Part shown: positions 27,487-36,918 of the stretch, piece after piece
Position numbering within the stretch: the stretch's first letter is position 1
Layout: each line of letters begins with the position of its first letter
Assembly: GCF_002849595.1 (NCBI RefSeq)
Contig: NZ_NRQR01000012.1
Span: 62,001-126,000 of the forward strand
From: Luteimonas rhizosphaerae
GTDB taxonomy: Bacteria; Pseudomonadota; Gammaproteobacteria; Xanthomonadales; Xanthomonadaceae
Reading direction: 5' to 3'
DNA: 64,000 nt
Program-made: the position numbers and the translations under genes
Notes under the pieces: generated by a model
The model's database searches: none
Told to the model about the DNA's origin: nothing
What the model saw: the letters and a program-made list of their open reading frames with translations, nothing else

Positions 27487-28317
27487 TCACCGCTTGGTAG
27501 CGGCGACGAGGCAACTCGCGCCGAACCCGATCCGCTCCCCCGCTGCGATACGGCTGGCCTCGTTTCTCAGGAGTCGGTTGACCACGTCCACAGCCAGGCC
27601 GCCATTCGATCCATGCTCCGACTCCGTCGAAAGAGCCGCTCGCTCGCGACCCAGATGCAGCCGGTAGGGCAATGCCCGCAGCAGATATTGCGGAAGCACC
27701 AGCGGTCGGAAGAAGAAGCTGAGGTAGTCGATCGAAAACAGAGGGTCGAGCAGTTGTTTCAGGCTCGAAGCGGTGTGCCGCCTGAAGTGGCCCGCGTCGA
27801 CGTCAGCTTGCGACCAGAGCCACTGATGACATGGCACCGTGAGATAAAGACGACCGTTGGGCCTGAGAAGGGGTGATATCCGCTCCAGAAACGAGGTGTC
27901 GTCCTCGATGTGCTCGATGACGTCGAACATGCCAATCGCACCGAAAATCCCGGGCAGAAACCCTGCGTCTTCCACTGTGGCTCGTACGACGTGCTGCAGA
28001 TTGCGGTGGAGTCGCGCATTCCGCGCGCCATCCATGCCGGGCTCCAGCAGGACGACTTCCCACCCGTCGCTGACCAGGCGCTGGGCGACGTAACCATTTC
28101 CGCCCCCGATGTCCAAGATTGGGCCATGCTCGGGAGGGTGATGCTTGACAACGCTGGAGATGCAATTGTTTCGATGGACGAACCAGAACGAACGATCTTC
28201 CACACCGAAACACTCGGCATGTCCGTGCGACGCATACGAAACCTCACGGGCGCCGGATGAGGCGTAGATTCCCGAGCTATCGCGGCGTAGCAGCGTGCTG
28301 ATGTCTTCGATCTGCAT
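27487..28317 (-). CDS. Class I SAM-dependent methyltransferase
   Basis: 276 residues with SAM motif I ILDIGGGNGYVAQRLVSDGW followed by the acidic strand end VVLLEPG, then FGAIGMFDVIEHIEDDTSFL and LLRPNGRLYLTVPCHQWLWS (motifs II and III). An N-terminal segment (residues about 45-65, RSFWFVHRNNCISSVV) precedes the Rossmann domain, as in methyltransferases seen with sugar or lipid genes. Substrate unknown. It is divergent from alkB, and 39 bases separate its end from the end of scoB. Confidence 0.8.
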   Translation of the reverse strand: MQIEDISTLLRRDSSGIYASSGAREVSYASHGHAECFGVEDRSFWFVHRNNCISSVVKHHPPEHGPILDIGGGNGYVAQRLVSDGWEVVLLEPGMDGARNARLHRNLQHVVRATVEDAGFLPGIFGAIGMFDVIEHIEDDTSFLERISPLLRPNGRLYLTVPCHQWLWSQADVDAGHFRRHTASSLKQLLDPLFSIDYLSFFFRPLVLPQYLLRALPYRLHLGRERAALSTESEHGSNGGLAVDVVNRLLRNEASRIAAGERIGFGASCLVAATKR

Positions 28318-28407
28318 CGGGATGCTCCGGTGGAGCCCGGGTTATAGCACGGCTCATCTGCTTCGGTTCTGCAGCGATGGAATGTTTCGGCTTCTGAGGA
28401 GTGCGCC

Positions 28408-28995
28408 ATGAGTACTGCTCCCACGCTCCTGACTCAAGCGGAGGTGAGGCTGGTCGATTCGTGGCTGGAGGGTGCGAGCAGTGACGCCCTGCTCCATACG
28501 CTTGAGGCATCCATCCCCTGGACCCAGCACCACATCCGCCTGTTCGGGCGCTCGGTCGCATCGCCGCGGCTGAGTTGCTGGATCGGCGATCCGGGAATGG
28601 CGTACGCCTATTCGGGCGCGCGCTTCGAGCCGCACCCGTGGCCCGGCGCGCTTGCCGCGCTCCGCGACGCGGTGTCGGACGCGGCCGGCGTGCGGTTCAA
28701 CAGCGTGCTCGCGAATCTGTATCGCGACGGACGCGACGGCATGGGCTGGCACAGCGACGACGAGCCCGAGCTCGGGCCGCAGCCGGTGATCGCGTCGGTG
28801 AGCCTGGGCGCGACGCGCCGGTTCGCGTTCAAGCACCGGACGCGGCCCGGTGTCGGCCTGACGCTGCCGCTGACGGCGGGGAGCCTGCTGGTGATGGCGG
28901 GCGACACCCAGCGGCATTACCGCCATGCGGTACCGAAGACGACGCGACCGGTCGGGCCACGGATCAATCTGACGTTCCGGACGATCCTCGGCTGA
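28408..28995 (+). CDS. alkB: Alpha-ketoglutarate-dependent dioxygenase, AlkB-like
   Basis: A 2-oxoglutarate/Fe(II) dioxygenase (195 residues), probably repairing alkylated nucleic acid. The core shows RLSCWIGDPGMAYAYSGARF, then LYRDGRDGMGWHSDDEPELG with the iron-binding His-x-Asp (HSD), SLGATRRFAFKH, and a distal His and Arg in RHYRHAVPKT and RINLTFRTI. The length and the motif set fit compact bacterial AlkB/ALKBH2-type proteins. It stands alone and is convergent with the Mla-type operon. Confidence 0.88.
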   Translation: MSTAPTLLTQAEVRLVDSWLEGASSDALLHTLEASIPWTQHHIRLFGRSVASPRLSCWIGDPGMAYAYSGARFEPHPWPGALAALRDAVSDAAGVRFNSVLANLYRDGRDGMGWHSDDEPELGPQPVIASVSLGATRRFAFKHRTRPGVGLTLPLTAGSLLVMAGDTQRHYRHAVPKTTRPVGPRINLTFRTILG

Positions 28996-29001
28996 GCGGC
29001 T

Positions 29002-29712
29002 TCAGCGGGCGCGTGTCGGGTTCGCCGCCGCGGCGCCGCCGTGGCTGGTTTCGTGCGCGTTGCCGGACTCGAGCAGCCAGCCGACCATCTCCCGGGTGAT
29101 CGTGCCCAGCGAGACAGTGAACGCGTCGACGACCTGCGGCACGTCGGTGCCGTTGGCCGGCGTGGCGGCCAGGAACGTCCGCGAGCCGACCACGGTCTGG
29201 TCGATGTTGTGGATCAGCTTGACGTTGGCTTCGATCGTCGCGGCCGGCAGCGGGTTGCCCGCGTAATCGGCCTCGAACCGGCGCAGGTCCATGACCAGCT
29301 TGTAGTCGGCGGTGATGCCGGCGCCCTGGCGGGCCACGGCCGGGATGCGGTCGGAATCCTCGAGCGCGCGCAGCACGCTGTCCTGCAGCATGTCGGTCGG
29401 CGTCTTCGCCCAGCTGGCGCCGCCGTAGACCTGGAATTCCGACGGCGTCGGGCGCACCGCGATGCGGAAGCTGTCGATCATGCGCGCGGCGGTCGGCGGG
29501 CTCATCGTCAGCTGCCAGTCGGCGCGCGGCCAGGCGGCGTCGGTCTCGACGCGGGGGTCGGGCGCGTAGATCGTCGAGCGCTCGCGATCGCCGCTGCCGC
29601 CGCCGAGCAGCGAGGAGCAGCCCGACAGCGTGAGGGCGAGCGCCAGGACCGCGAGGCGAGGCGCGGGCCGCAACGGACCCGCGGTCGTGTGGGGAGAACG
29701 GACGGACGTCAT
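29002..29712 (-). CDS. Outer-membrane-directed auxiliary lipoprotein of an MCE/Mla-type transporter
   Basis: A 236-residue lipoprotein with signal AVLALALTLSGC (lipidated Cys32) followed by an ABC-type transport auxiliary (PqiC/DUF330-like) domain: IDSFRIAVRPTPSEFQVYGG, SVLRALEDSD, LVMDLRRFEADYAGN and TREMVGWLLESG. It is the last gene of the four-gene operon and overlaps the MCE gene by four bases (ATGA at 29709-29712). By analogy with PqiC it should sit at the outer membrane and receive lipid from the MCE protein. This differs from E. coli mla, which ends with MlaC and MlaB. Confidence 0.82.
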   Translation of the reverse strand: MTSVRSPHTTAGPLRPAPRLAVLALALTLSGCSSLLGGGSGDRERSTIYAPDPRVETDAAWPRADWQLTMSPPTAARMIDSFRIAVRPTPSEFQVYGGASWAKTPTDMLQDSVLRALEDSDRIPAVARQGAGITADYKLVMDLRRFEADYAGNPLPAATIEANVKLIHNIDQTVVGSRTFLAATPANGTDVPQVVDAFTVSLGTITREMVGWLLESGNAHETSHGGAAAANPTRAR

Positions 29713-30635
29713 TCGGGTTCGAACTCCTTCGGTGCGTCGCGGCCCAGCAGGTAACGCGCCGGGTTGGCGTCGAGACGGTCGCTGATGCGGCGCAGGTCGC
29801 GGACCAGCGCACGCAGCTCGCCGAGCGTCGGGCCCAGCTGCGACAGGCCGTCGTTGGCGAAGCTGCTGATGGCCGCGCGGTTTTCGTTGAGGATCGTGTC
29901 GGCGCCGCCGGCGGCGGAGTCCATGCGTGCCAGCGTGCTTTCCAGGTTCGCGACGAGACCGGGCAGCTTCTGCACCAGCTCGCGGTCGAAGCTGGTCATC
30001 GCCCGGTTGGTCGTCGTCAGCGTCTGCTCGAGCTGCTCGCTGGCCTCGCGTGCGTTGACGATCATCGCGCCGATGTCTTCGCGTTGGCCGGCGACCGCGC
30101 CGGTCATGCCTTCGATGTTCTCGAGGGTCGCGGCGATCCGCTCGACGTTCTCTTCGCTGAGCACGCGGTCCAGCCGCTCGACGAGGCGGTTCGCGGTGTC
30201 GGAGATGTTCTGCAGCGCCGAGGCCTCGGTGAGGATGATCGGCGGCTGGTCGCTGTCTTCCGACGTCAGCGGCGGCGCGTCGGGCGACCCGCCGGTCAAC
30301 TGGATGATCGGCGAGCCGGTCAGGCTGGTCATCGACATCCGGGCGCGGGTGTCGGTCTTGACCGGCGCATTGGCCTGGATGCGCAGCCGCGCGATGACCT
30401 GGCGCGGGTCCTGCGGCGCCAGCATCAGGCTGTCGACGGTGCCGACGGCGATGCCGTTGTACTGCACGCTGCTGCCTTCGGTCAGCCCGGTCACCGGCTC
30501 GCGGAAGACGACGTCGAACTCGTTCCAGCTGCGCTCGGACGAATACTTCGCCGCCCACAGCGCGAAGCCGAGCAGGCACAGGCTCACGATGATCGTGAAC
30601 GCGCCGATGAGGACGTAGTTGGCTCTGGTTTCCAT
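29709..30635 (-). CDS. MCE (MlaD-like) substrate-binding protein
   Basis: 308 residues: an N-terminal membrane anchor (YVLIGAFTIIVSLCLLGFAL), an MCE domain (about 40-120; FREPVTGLTEGSSVQYNGIA and VGTVDSLMLAPQDPRQV), then a long helical C-terminal part (about 150-290) likely to form a coiled-coil tube like PqiB or YebT tails. It is the periplasmic lipid-binding component of the ABC transporter encoded immediately upstream. Confidence 0.85.
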   Translation of the reverse strand: METRANYVLIGAFTIIVSLCLLGFALWAAKYSSERSWNEFDVVFREPVTGLTEGSSVQYNGIAVGTVDSLMLAPQDPRQVIARLRIQANAPVKTDTRARMSMTSLTGSPIIQLTGGSPDAPPLTSEDSDQPPIILTEASALQNISDTANRLVERLDRVLSEENVERIAATLENIEGMTGAVAGQREDIGAMIVNAREASEQLEQTLTTTNRAMTSFDRELVQKLPGLVANLESTLARMDSAAGGADTILNENRAAISSFANDGLSQLGPTLGELRALVRDLRRISDRLDANPARYLLGRDAPKEFEPE

Positions 30636-30638
30636 GGC

Positions 30639-31466
30639 TCAGTTGGCTCCCGGGCCGTCGGCCCTGGCGTCGCGGGCGGCGCGGCCGCGCGGCCCGTGGA
30701 AATAATCCTGGATCCACGGATGCTCGAGGCGCTCGATCTCCGCGATGGGGGCCACGGCGACGACCTGCTTGTCCGCCAGCACCGCGATGCGGTCACAGAT
30801 AGCGTACAGGGTGTCGAGGTCGTGTGTGATCAGGAACACGGTCAGTCCCAGCGCTTCCTGCAGCGTCCGGATCAGCCGGTCGAAGGCGGCCGCGCCGATC
30901 GGATCGAGGCCCGCCGTGGGCTCGTCGAGGAACAGCAGCGGCGGGTCCAGCGCCAGCGCGCGGGCCAGGCCGGCGCGCTTGCGCATGCCGCCCGACAACT
31001 GCGCCGGCAGCTTGTCGATCGCATCGGCGGGCAGGCCGGCCAGCTTCACCTTGAGCAGCGCGAGTTCGTAGCGCAGCGAATCGCGCAGGTCGGCGTGGTG
31101 TTCCTTCAGCGGCACCTGCACGTTCTCGCCGACGGTCAGCGACGAGAACAGCGCGCCGTCCTGGAACAGCACGCCGGTGTTGCGTTCGATGTGGGCGCGG
31201 TCGCCGGCATCGCGCGACAGCGCGTCGACGCCGAGCACTTCGATGCGGCCGTCCTGCGGCGGCCGCAGCCCGAGGATCGCCCGCATCAGCACCGACTTGC
31301 CCGTGCCGGAGCCGCCGACGACGCCTAGGATCTCGCCGCGGCGCACGTCCAGATCGAGGTTGTCGTGCACGGTCTGCGCGCCGAACCGCGTCACGAGGCC
31401 GCGGACGCGGATCGCGATGTCGGCGTCGTCGCCGGGCACGTGCGCGGTGGTGTCGGAATCGCTCAT
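30639..31466 (-). CDS. ABC transporter ATP-binding protein, MlaF-like
   Basis: The ATPase of the lipid transporter (275 residues). Walker A is GVVGGSGTGKSVLMRAIL, the signature LSGGMRKRAGLARAL and Walker B LLFLDEPTAGLDPIGA, with the H-loop at LITHDLDTL. The KRAGLARA sequence after the signature is typical of the MlaF/Ttg2A subfamily. It follows the permease gene by one base and precedes the MCE gene by three, so the operon is very tight. Confidence 0.9.
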   Translation of the reverse strand: MSDSDTTAHVPGDDADIAIRVRGLVTRFGAQTVHDNLDLDVRRGEILGVVGGSGTGKSVLMRAILGLRPPQDGRIEVLGVDALSRDAGDRAHIERNTGVLFQDGALFSSLTVGENVQVPLKEHHADLRDSLRYELALLKVKLAGLPADAIDKLPAQLSGGMRKRAGLARALALDPPLLFLDEPTAGLDPIGAAAFDRLIRTLQEALGLTVFLITHDLDTLYAICDRIAVLADKQVVAVAPIAEIERLEHPWIQDYFHGPRGRAARDARADGPGAN

Positions 31467-31467
31467 G

Positions 31468-32583
31468 TCACCAGCCCATGTGCATGAACCAGATCGCCGC
31501 GACCGCGTCGATGATGATCACCAGCGCGATCGTCTGCACCACGCTCGAGGTCGTGCGCTCGCCGACCGACTGCGCCGTGCCCTCGACCTGCAGGCCTTCG
31601 AGACAGCCGATCAGCGAGATGACCAGCGCGAAGATCGGCGCCTTCGACATGCCGACCAGGAAGTGGCGCACGTCCATCTGTTCGTACATGCGCGCCATGT
31701 AGGCCTGCGGCGGAATGTCGAGCCCGAAGGCGCCAACCGTCAGCCCGCCGGTCAGGCCGGCGAGCATCGCGATGAAGGTCAGCAGCGGCAGCATCAGCAG
31801 CAATGCGACCACCCGCGGGATCACCAGCAGATCGATCGGGTCGAGGCCCAGGGTGCGGATCGCGTCGACTTCCTCGCGGCTGACCATCGCGCCGATCTGC
31901 GCGGTGAACGCACTCGCGGTGCGGCCGGCGAGCAGGATCGCCGTCAGCAGCACGCCGAACTCGCGCAGGAACGCGATCGACACCAGTTCGACGACGAAGA
32001 TCGTCGCGCCGAAATCGGCGAGGATCGTCGAGCCGAGGAACGCGATGACCGCGCCGACGAGGAACGACAGCAGGGCGACCAACGGCACCGCGTCGAGGCC
32101 GACCTGTTCCATGTGGTGCACGGTCGAGGTCAGCCGGAACCGGCGCGGCGACGCGACCAGGCGCAGCAGCTTGACCAGGGTTTCGCCGAAGAAGCTGACC
32201 AGCGCGACGACCTCGCGCCAGTTGTCGTGCATCGCATAGCCGAGGCGGCCGAGCGCGGCGGCGACGCCGTACTCGCGCTTGCGCGCCGGACGGTCGTCCG
32301 CCACGTCCTCGATCGCGGCGACGAGCGCGTGGTGGTCGCGGCGGAATTCGAAGTCGCCGAAGTCGAGTTCGCGCTTCTCCGCGAAGCGCAGCAGTTGCAG
32401 CACGCCGACCGAGTCGAGCCGGTCGATGTGGCTGGCGTCCACGCCGCGCACGCCGTCGCGATGGTCGCGCAGCACCGCCTCGATCTCGCCCGCGTGTTCC
32501 AGCGTCCAGTGGCCACGCAGCCGCAGCCTGCCGTCGTCGGCAGGCAGGTCGGCGCTGGGCGTGGCGTGTTGCGGAACGGACAT
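31468..32583 (-). CDS. MlaE-type permease with N-terminal STAS-like domain
   Basis: 371 residues. Residues about 20-110 form a STAS-like domain (LRLRGHWTLEHAGEIEAVL, VDASHIDRLDSVGVLQLLRF), and the rest is the MlaE permease: VPLVALLSFLVGAVIAFLGS, FLREFGVLLTAILLAGRTAS, AFTAQIGAMVSREEVDAIRT, LGLDPIDLLVIPRV. The fusion explains why there is no separate mlaB gene. The start is taken at ATG 32583 (MSVPQHATPS); the same frame is open further upstream, but that part is unlike the family. It is the first gene of the operon and divergent from the ThrE-like gene. Confidence 0.87.
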   Translation of the reverse strand: MSVPQHATPSADLPADDGRLRLRGHWTLEHAGEIEAVLRDHRDGVRGVDASHIDRLDSVGVLQLLRFAEKRELDFGDFEFRRDHHALVAAIEDVADDRPARKREYGVAAALGRLGYAMHDNWREVVALVSFFGETLVKLLRLVASPRRFRLTSTVHHMEQVGLDAVPLVALLSFLVGAVIAFLGSTILADFGATIFVVELVSIAFLREFGVLLTAILLAGRTASAFTAQIGAMVSREEVDAIRTLGLDPIDLLVIPRVVALLLMLPLLTFIAMLAGLTGGLTVGAFGLDIPPQAYMARMYEQMDVRHFLVGMSKAPIFALVISLIGCLEGLQVEGTAQSVGERTTSSVVQTIALVIIIDAVAAIWFMHMGW

Positions 32584-32732
32584 GCAGGCAGGTCGCCGGG
32601 CGGGTGGCAAACAGGGGCGAGGATACAGGGAACCCGTGTGACGCCGCGCATCACCGGCGCCGGCTGAATCGGTCGGCGCGCCGGCCCGACGCGTCGCTTC
32701 CGGCGGTGCGGGGCGCATGCGATCCTGTGCCG

Positions 32733-33986
32733 ATGTCTTCGCCGCTTCCCGCCACCGCCGCCAGTTACGCCGCACGCATCGCCTTCGTCGTCGAACTGGC
32801 CGAGCATCTGCACGCCTACGGGACGACCGCCCAGCGGCTGGAAGGCGCGATGATCGCGGTGACCCAGCAGCTGGGCCTGGACTGCGAGCCGTGGGTCAAT
32901 CCGACCGGCATGGTGCTGTCCTTCAGCGATCCGCTGCGGCCGCCGGGCGACAGCGACACCACGCGCGTCATCCGCATGTCGCCGGGCGAGGTGGATCTCT
33001 ACAAGCTGTGCGAGGCCGATCGCATCGTCGAGGCGGTGATGGCCGGCGACATGGATCTCGCCGAGGGCCACGCCGCGCTGCGCGCGCTGGAACAGCGCGA
33101 ACACCGGTGGCGCGGCAAGCTGCTGCAGGTGCTCGGGTTTCCGTTGGTCGCCGCGGGCGTCGCCGGCCTGTGGCGGCTCCCTTGGGCGGACATCGGCACG
33201 GCAGCCGCGATCGGTCTGCTGATCGGGCTGCTGGACCTTGCCACGCGCAACGGCGTGCGGCTGAAGGAGGCCAGCGATGCGCTCGCGGGCATGCTCGCCG
33301 GCGTCGTCGCCATCCTGGTGTCGGCCTTCGTCGTGCCGCTGAACCTCAATACCGTGATCATCGCGTCGCTGATCGTGCTGCTGCCCGGCATGGCGCTGAC
33401 CAATGCGATCAACGAGCTGACCAGCCAGCATCTGGTCTCGGGCACGGCGCGTTTCGCCGGAGCGGTCACGACCGTGCTGAAGGTGACCGTCGGGACCGCG
33501 ATCGCGCTGGTGCTGGCGCAGCTGCTGGGCATCGAGCCGCAGGTCCGCGGTTCGCGTCCGCAGCCGGACTGGGTGGAGTGGGCGGCGCTGGCCGTGGCCG
33601 CGTTCGCGTTCTCGATCCTGTTCCGCGCCGCGCGCCGCGACGTGCTGCTGGTGATGGCCGCCGCGGCATCGGGGTATCTGATCTCGCGCTTCGTCGGTGT
33701 CGCCTACGGGGCGAACGTCGGGCTGTTCGTCTCGGGCCTGGTCATCACCGCGGCCGGCAACGGCTACGCGCGCTGGGCCAACCGCCCCGGGGCGCTGATC
33801 CGCGTGCCCGGCATCATCATGCTGGTGCCCGGCAGCACCAGCCTGCGCGGGGTGATGAACCTGATCCAGCGCCAGGACGTGGTCGCCGGCCAGGAAGCGA
33901 TGCTCGCGGTGACCAACATCATCCTGGCGCTGATCGCCGGCCTGCTGTTCGGCAACCTGCTGCTGCCGGCGCGCAAGAATCTCTGA
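32733..33986 (+). CDS. Threonine/serine exporter family protein (ThrE-like)
   Basis: 417 residues with the two parts of the ThrE family. The N-terminal domain (about 10-250) has AFVVELAEHLHAYGTTAQRL, a soluble stretch and helices such as LAGMLAGVVAILVSAFVVPL. The C-terminal membrane domain has GYLISRFVGVAYGANVGLFV, PGIIMLVPGSTSLRGVMNLI and NIILALIAGLLFGNLLLPAR. The start is ATG 32733, the first plausible Met before the conserved region; weaker upstream starts exist in frame. Likely role: inner-membrane export of small amino acids, inferred from the family. Confidence 0.85.
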   Translation: MSSPLPATAASYAARIAFVVELAEHLHAYGTTAQRLEGAMIAVTQQLGLDCEPWVNPTGMVLSFSDPLRPPGDSDTTRVIRMSPGEVDLYKLCEADRIVEAVMAGDMDLAEGHAALRALEQREHRWRGKLLQVLGFPLVAAGVAGLWRLPWADIGTAAAIGLLIGLLDLATRNGVRLKEASDALAGMLAGVVAILVSAFVVPLNLNTVIIASLIVLLPGMALTNAINELTSQHLVSGTARFAGAVTTVLKVTVGTAIALVLAQLLGIEPQVRGSRPQPDWVEWAALAVAAFAFSILFRAARRDVLLVMAAAASGYLISRFVGVAYGANVGLFVSGLVITAAGNGYARWANRPGALIRVPGIIMLVPGSTSLRGVMNLIQRQDVVAGQEAMLAVTNIILALIAGLLFGNLLLPARKNL

Positions 33987-34050
33987 ATCCCGTCCGGCCG
34001 TGCCGCCGTGCGCGGCCGATCGGCGCAGCGTGTCCTGTTCGCTCCGCCGC

Positions 34051-34078
34051 AAACAAAACAGGCGCCCGGAGGCGCCTG
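34051..34078 (-). terminator. Rho-independent terminator downstream of hns
   Basis: Perfect inverted repeat CAGGCGCC (34059-34066) and GGCGCCTG (34071-34078) with a four-base loop. On the - strand it is followed by TTTTGTTT, so it fits termination of the hns transcript. It may also stop the converging ThrE-like transcript, whose side lacks the T-run. Confidence 0.85.
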
Positions 34079-34124
34079 GATGACTCGACGGTCGGGCCGG
34101 GTCTGCCGGCCCACCGAAGCGGCA

Positions 34125-34496
34125 TTACTTGATCAGGAATTCCTCGATCTTCTTGCCCTTCTTGATCTGCGCGGCCAGCCACAGCGGCTGCTTGCCACGA
34201 CCGGTCCAGGTCTGGGCCTTGTCCGCCGGGTTGCGGTACTTCGGCGCGACCTTGCCGAGCTTGCGGCCCTTGGCCGGGCTCGGTGCCTTGCGCGTGGCGG
34301 TGCGTCCGGCGCCGGCGGCGGCATTGCCACCGAAGAGCTCGGCGACGCTGTAACCCTCGGCGGCGGCGAGATCCGTCAGCTTCTTGCGCACCGATGCGAT
34401 CGGCTTGCGCTTCTTCAGGGCGGTCTTGCGCTGCTTCGCCTGTTCGATCAGCGATTCGAGTTCTTTCGGAGAAAATGCGTTCAGATCAAAAGCCAT
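34125..34496 (-). CDS. hns: H-NS family nucleoid-associated protein
   Basis: A small basic DNA-binding protein of 123 residues. An N-terminal oligomerisation helix (ELESLIEQAKQRKTALKKRK, VRKKLTDLAAAEGYSVAELF), a linker rich in Ala, Lys and Pro, and a C-terminal DNA-binding domain with KYRNPADKAQTWTGRGKQPL (core TWTGRG) are visible, as in xanthomonad H-NS/XrvA-type proteins. ATG 34496 follows GGAG by eight bases. H-NS-like proteins silence AT-rich acquired DNA; the AT-richer LPS locus in this window is a natural target, but that is inference. Confidence 0.92.
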   Translation of the reverse strand: MAFDLNAFSPKELESLIEQAKQRKTALKKRKPIASVRKKLTDLAAAEGYSVAELFGGNAAAGAGRTATRKAPSPAKGRKLGKVAPKYRNPADKAQTWTGRGKQPLWLAAQIKKGKKIEEFLIK

Positions 34497-34662
34497 CGAT
34501 GACTCCGGCGTGAAAGTGAGTGGAGAAAACCGGTCCCTGGCCTGGGCGCATCTTAATCCGCGGGAATCGAATGCACAAACCCGGCCGAAATGAAACCCGG
34601 GGAAACCCGCGGTCGGGGGTGCCGAACGTCATGGTGCGCAGGACGTCCGGCGTGGGGCCGGA

Positions 34663-36316
34663 TCAGCCGGCCAGGCGCGCGAAGACTGCTGAGCGGTCGA
34701 GATTCTCCGATTCGCCGGCGTTGCGCGCGCGATATTCGAACGTGCCCGCGGCGAGTCCGCGGCTCGACACCACGACCCGGTGCGGGATCCCGATCAGCTC
34801 GATATCCGCGAACATCGAGCCCGGACGCAGGCCGCGATCGTCGAGCACCACGTCGTGGCCGGCTGCGGCCAGTTCGCGATACAGCGCGTCGGCGGCCTCC
34901 AGCACCTCCGGCTCGTTCTTGGGATTGATGATGCAGACCGCGACCTGCCACGGCGCCATCGCGGCCGGCCACAGGATGCCGTTGTCGTCGTGGTTCTGTT
35001 CGATCGCCGAGGCGACGATGCGCGACACGCCGATGCCGTAGCAGCCCATGAACGGCACGACCGCCTTGCCGGTCGCATCGAGCACCTTGCAGCCCATCGC
35101 TTCGGCATATTTGCGGCCCAGCTGGAACACGTGCCCGACTTCGATACCGCGGACGAGTTTCAGTTCGCCGCCGTCCTCGGCGCGATCGCCCGCGACGACG
35201 TTGCGCAGGTCGCCGACGACGTCGGGTTCGGGCAGGTCGCGGCTCCAGTTGACGCCTGCGAGATGGACGCCGGCCGCATTCGCGCCGACGACGAAATCCG
35301 CCATCGCGGCGACCTCGCGGTCGGCCACCACGCGGATCGGCTGCGCCGGCGACACCGGGCCGAGGAAGCCGGGCGCGCTGCCGAGAAACTCGAGAATCTC
35401 GGCCTCGGTCGCCATGCGGTAATCGGCGAGGCCGTCGAGTTTTGCCAGCTTGATGTCGTTGACCGAATGGTCGCCGCGCACCAGTGCGAGGACGAACTGC
35501 TTGCCGGCCATCAGGGCGACGGATTTGACGGTGCGCGACAGCGGGATGTCGAGCAGCGCGGCGACGTCCTCGCAGGTCTTCTGCGTCGGCGTGTCGACGC
35601 GGCGCAGAGCTTCGGTCGCGGCCGGGCGCGCGGCCGGCGTCGCGGCGCGAGCAGTCTCGACGTTGGCCGCGTAGTCCGAGCCGGTCGAGAAGGCGATCGC
35701 GTCCTCGCCCGAATCGGCGAGCACGTGGAATTCCTGCGACGCGTCACCGCCGATCGCGCCCGAATCCGCCTGCACCGCGCGGAACTCCAGGCCCAGGCGG
35801 GTGAAGATGCGGGTGTAGGCCGCATGCATGGTCTGATACGACGCGGCCATGCCGGCCTCGTCGATGTCGAACGAATACGCGTCCTTCATCAGGAATTCGC
35901 GCGCGCGCATGACGCCGAAACGCGGCCGGATCTCGTCGCGGAACTTGGTCTGGATCTGGTAGAAGTTCACCGGCAGCTGCTTGTAGCTGGCGAGCTCCGC
36001 GCGTGCGAAATCGGTGATCACTTCCTCGTGCGTCGGGCCGTAGCAGTACCAGGCGTCCTTGCGGTCCTTGATCTTCAGCAGCTGCCCGCCGAATTTCTCC
36101 CAGCGTCCGGTTTCGTCCCACAGCTCCTTCGGCTGCACCGACGGCATCAGCAGTTCGACCGCGCCGGCGGCATCCATTTCCTCGCGCACGATCGTCTCGA
36201 CCTTGCGCAGCACCCGCAGGCCCAGCGGCGGCCTTGAGCATCAGCTTGTGGCTGATGACTTCGGCTTCGGCGGGCGTTTCCTTTTCGGTACGGAGGTGGA
36301 ACTGCGACAGGCGCAT
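34663..36316 (-). pseudogene. proS: Prolyl-tRNA synthetase, frame broken near the 5' end
   Basis: ATG 36316 starts [29 protein letters not shown], the normal N-terminus of bacterial ProS. At about 36230 the frame changes, and the rest is read in another frame from [20 protein letters not shown] to the stop at 34663: [35 protein letters not shown], the editing (INS) domain with [13 protein letters not shown], and [20 protein letters not shown]. Intact relatives have about 13 more residues here (such as GMIRRLAAGIYTW), so about 41 bases appear lost. ProS is essential and no second copy is in the window, so a sequence error is the likeliest cause. Confidence 0.9.
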
Positions 36317-36410
36317 CGGCGGCATCTGGCTCGGACGAGGGCCGGCCATTGTGCCACGCGACTCCGCCGCGACCCGCGCTGCGGCGCGGATGGACGACGC
36401 TCCTGCCGGG

Positions 36411-36815
36411 TCAGCTGCAGTAGGCGCGGACCGCGGCCTGGGCCAGCTCCAGCTGGTTGCTGCGTTCGGCCGGATCGAGCGTCCGCGCCGTGCCGTCCGC
36501 GCCGGTCTGGCTGACCGGTGCCTCGCCCTGCAGCGCGACGATGTTGGCGCGGGCGAGTTCGCACTGCGACGTCGCCTGGCCCGCGGCGTCCGCCACGCTG
36601 GCGACCGGCGCCGCGGCGGGCGTGGCCGCGGCGGTGGCGGTCGACGCGCCGCCGGCGCTGACGTTGCGCAGCGTGAACTTGGTGCCGGCCGGTGGCGGTG
36701 TCTGCGAATAATGGGTCACGCCCCGCGCATCCTTCCAGCTGTAGACCTCGCTGGCGGCGAGGGGCAGGGCGGCGACGGCGAGCAACGCGACGACGAGGCA
36801 GGGCAGACGACGCAT
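36411..36815 (-). CDS. DUF4124 domain-containing periplasmic protein
   Basis: 134 residues with a signal peptide (RRLPCLVVALLAVAALPLAA) and an N-terminal DUF4124 domain recognised by EVYSWKDARGVTHYSQTPPP. An Ala/Thr-rich linker and a C-terminal part with two cysteines (SQCELARANI and RAYCS) follow. The start is ATG 36815. Function unknown; such small exported proteins are common in this family. It is divergent from pssA. Confidence 0.8.
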   Translation of the reverse strand: MRRLPCLVVALLAVAALPLAASEVYSWKDARGVTHYSQTPPPAGTKFTLRNVSAGGASTATAAATPAAAPVASVADAAGQATSQCELARANIVALQGEAPVSQTGADGTARTLDPAERSNQLELAQAAVRAYCS

Positions 36816-36918
36816 GGCGGGCTCCGGAGGCGCGCAGGAAAGTCGCGATTCCAGCACTCCCGGGCGACGCGCGCAACCGCCGCGGCGACGCCGCGCTCCC
36901 AGGCGCTACACTCGCCGG

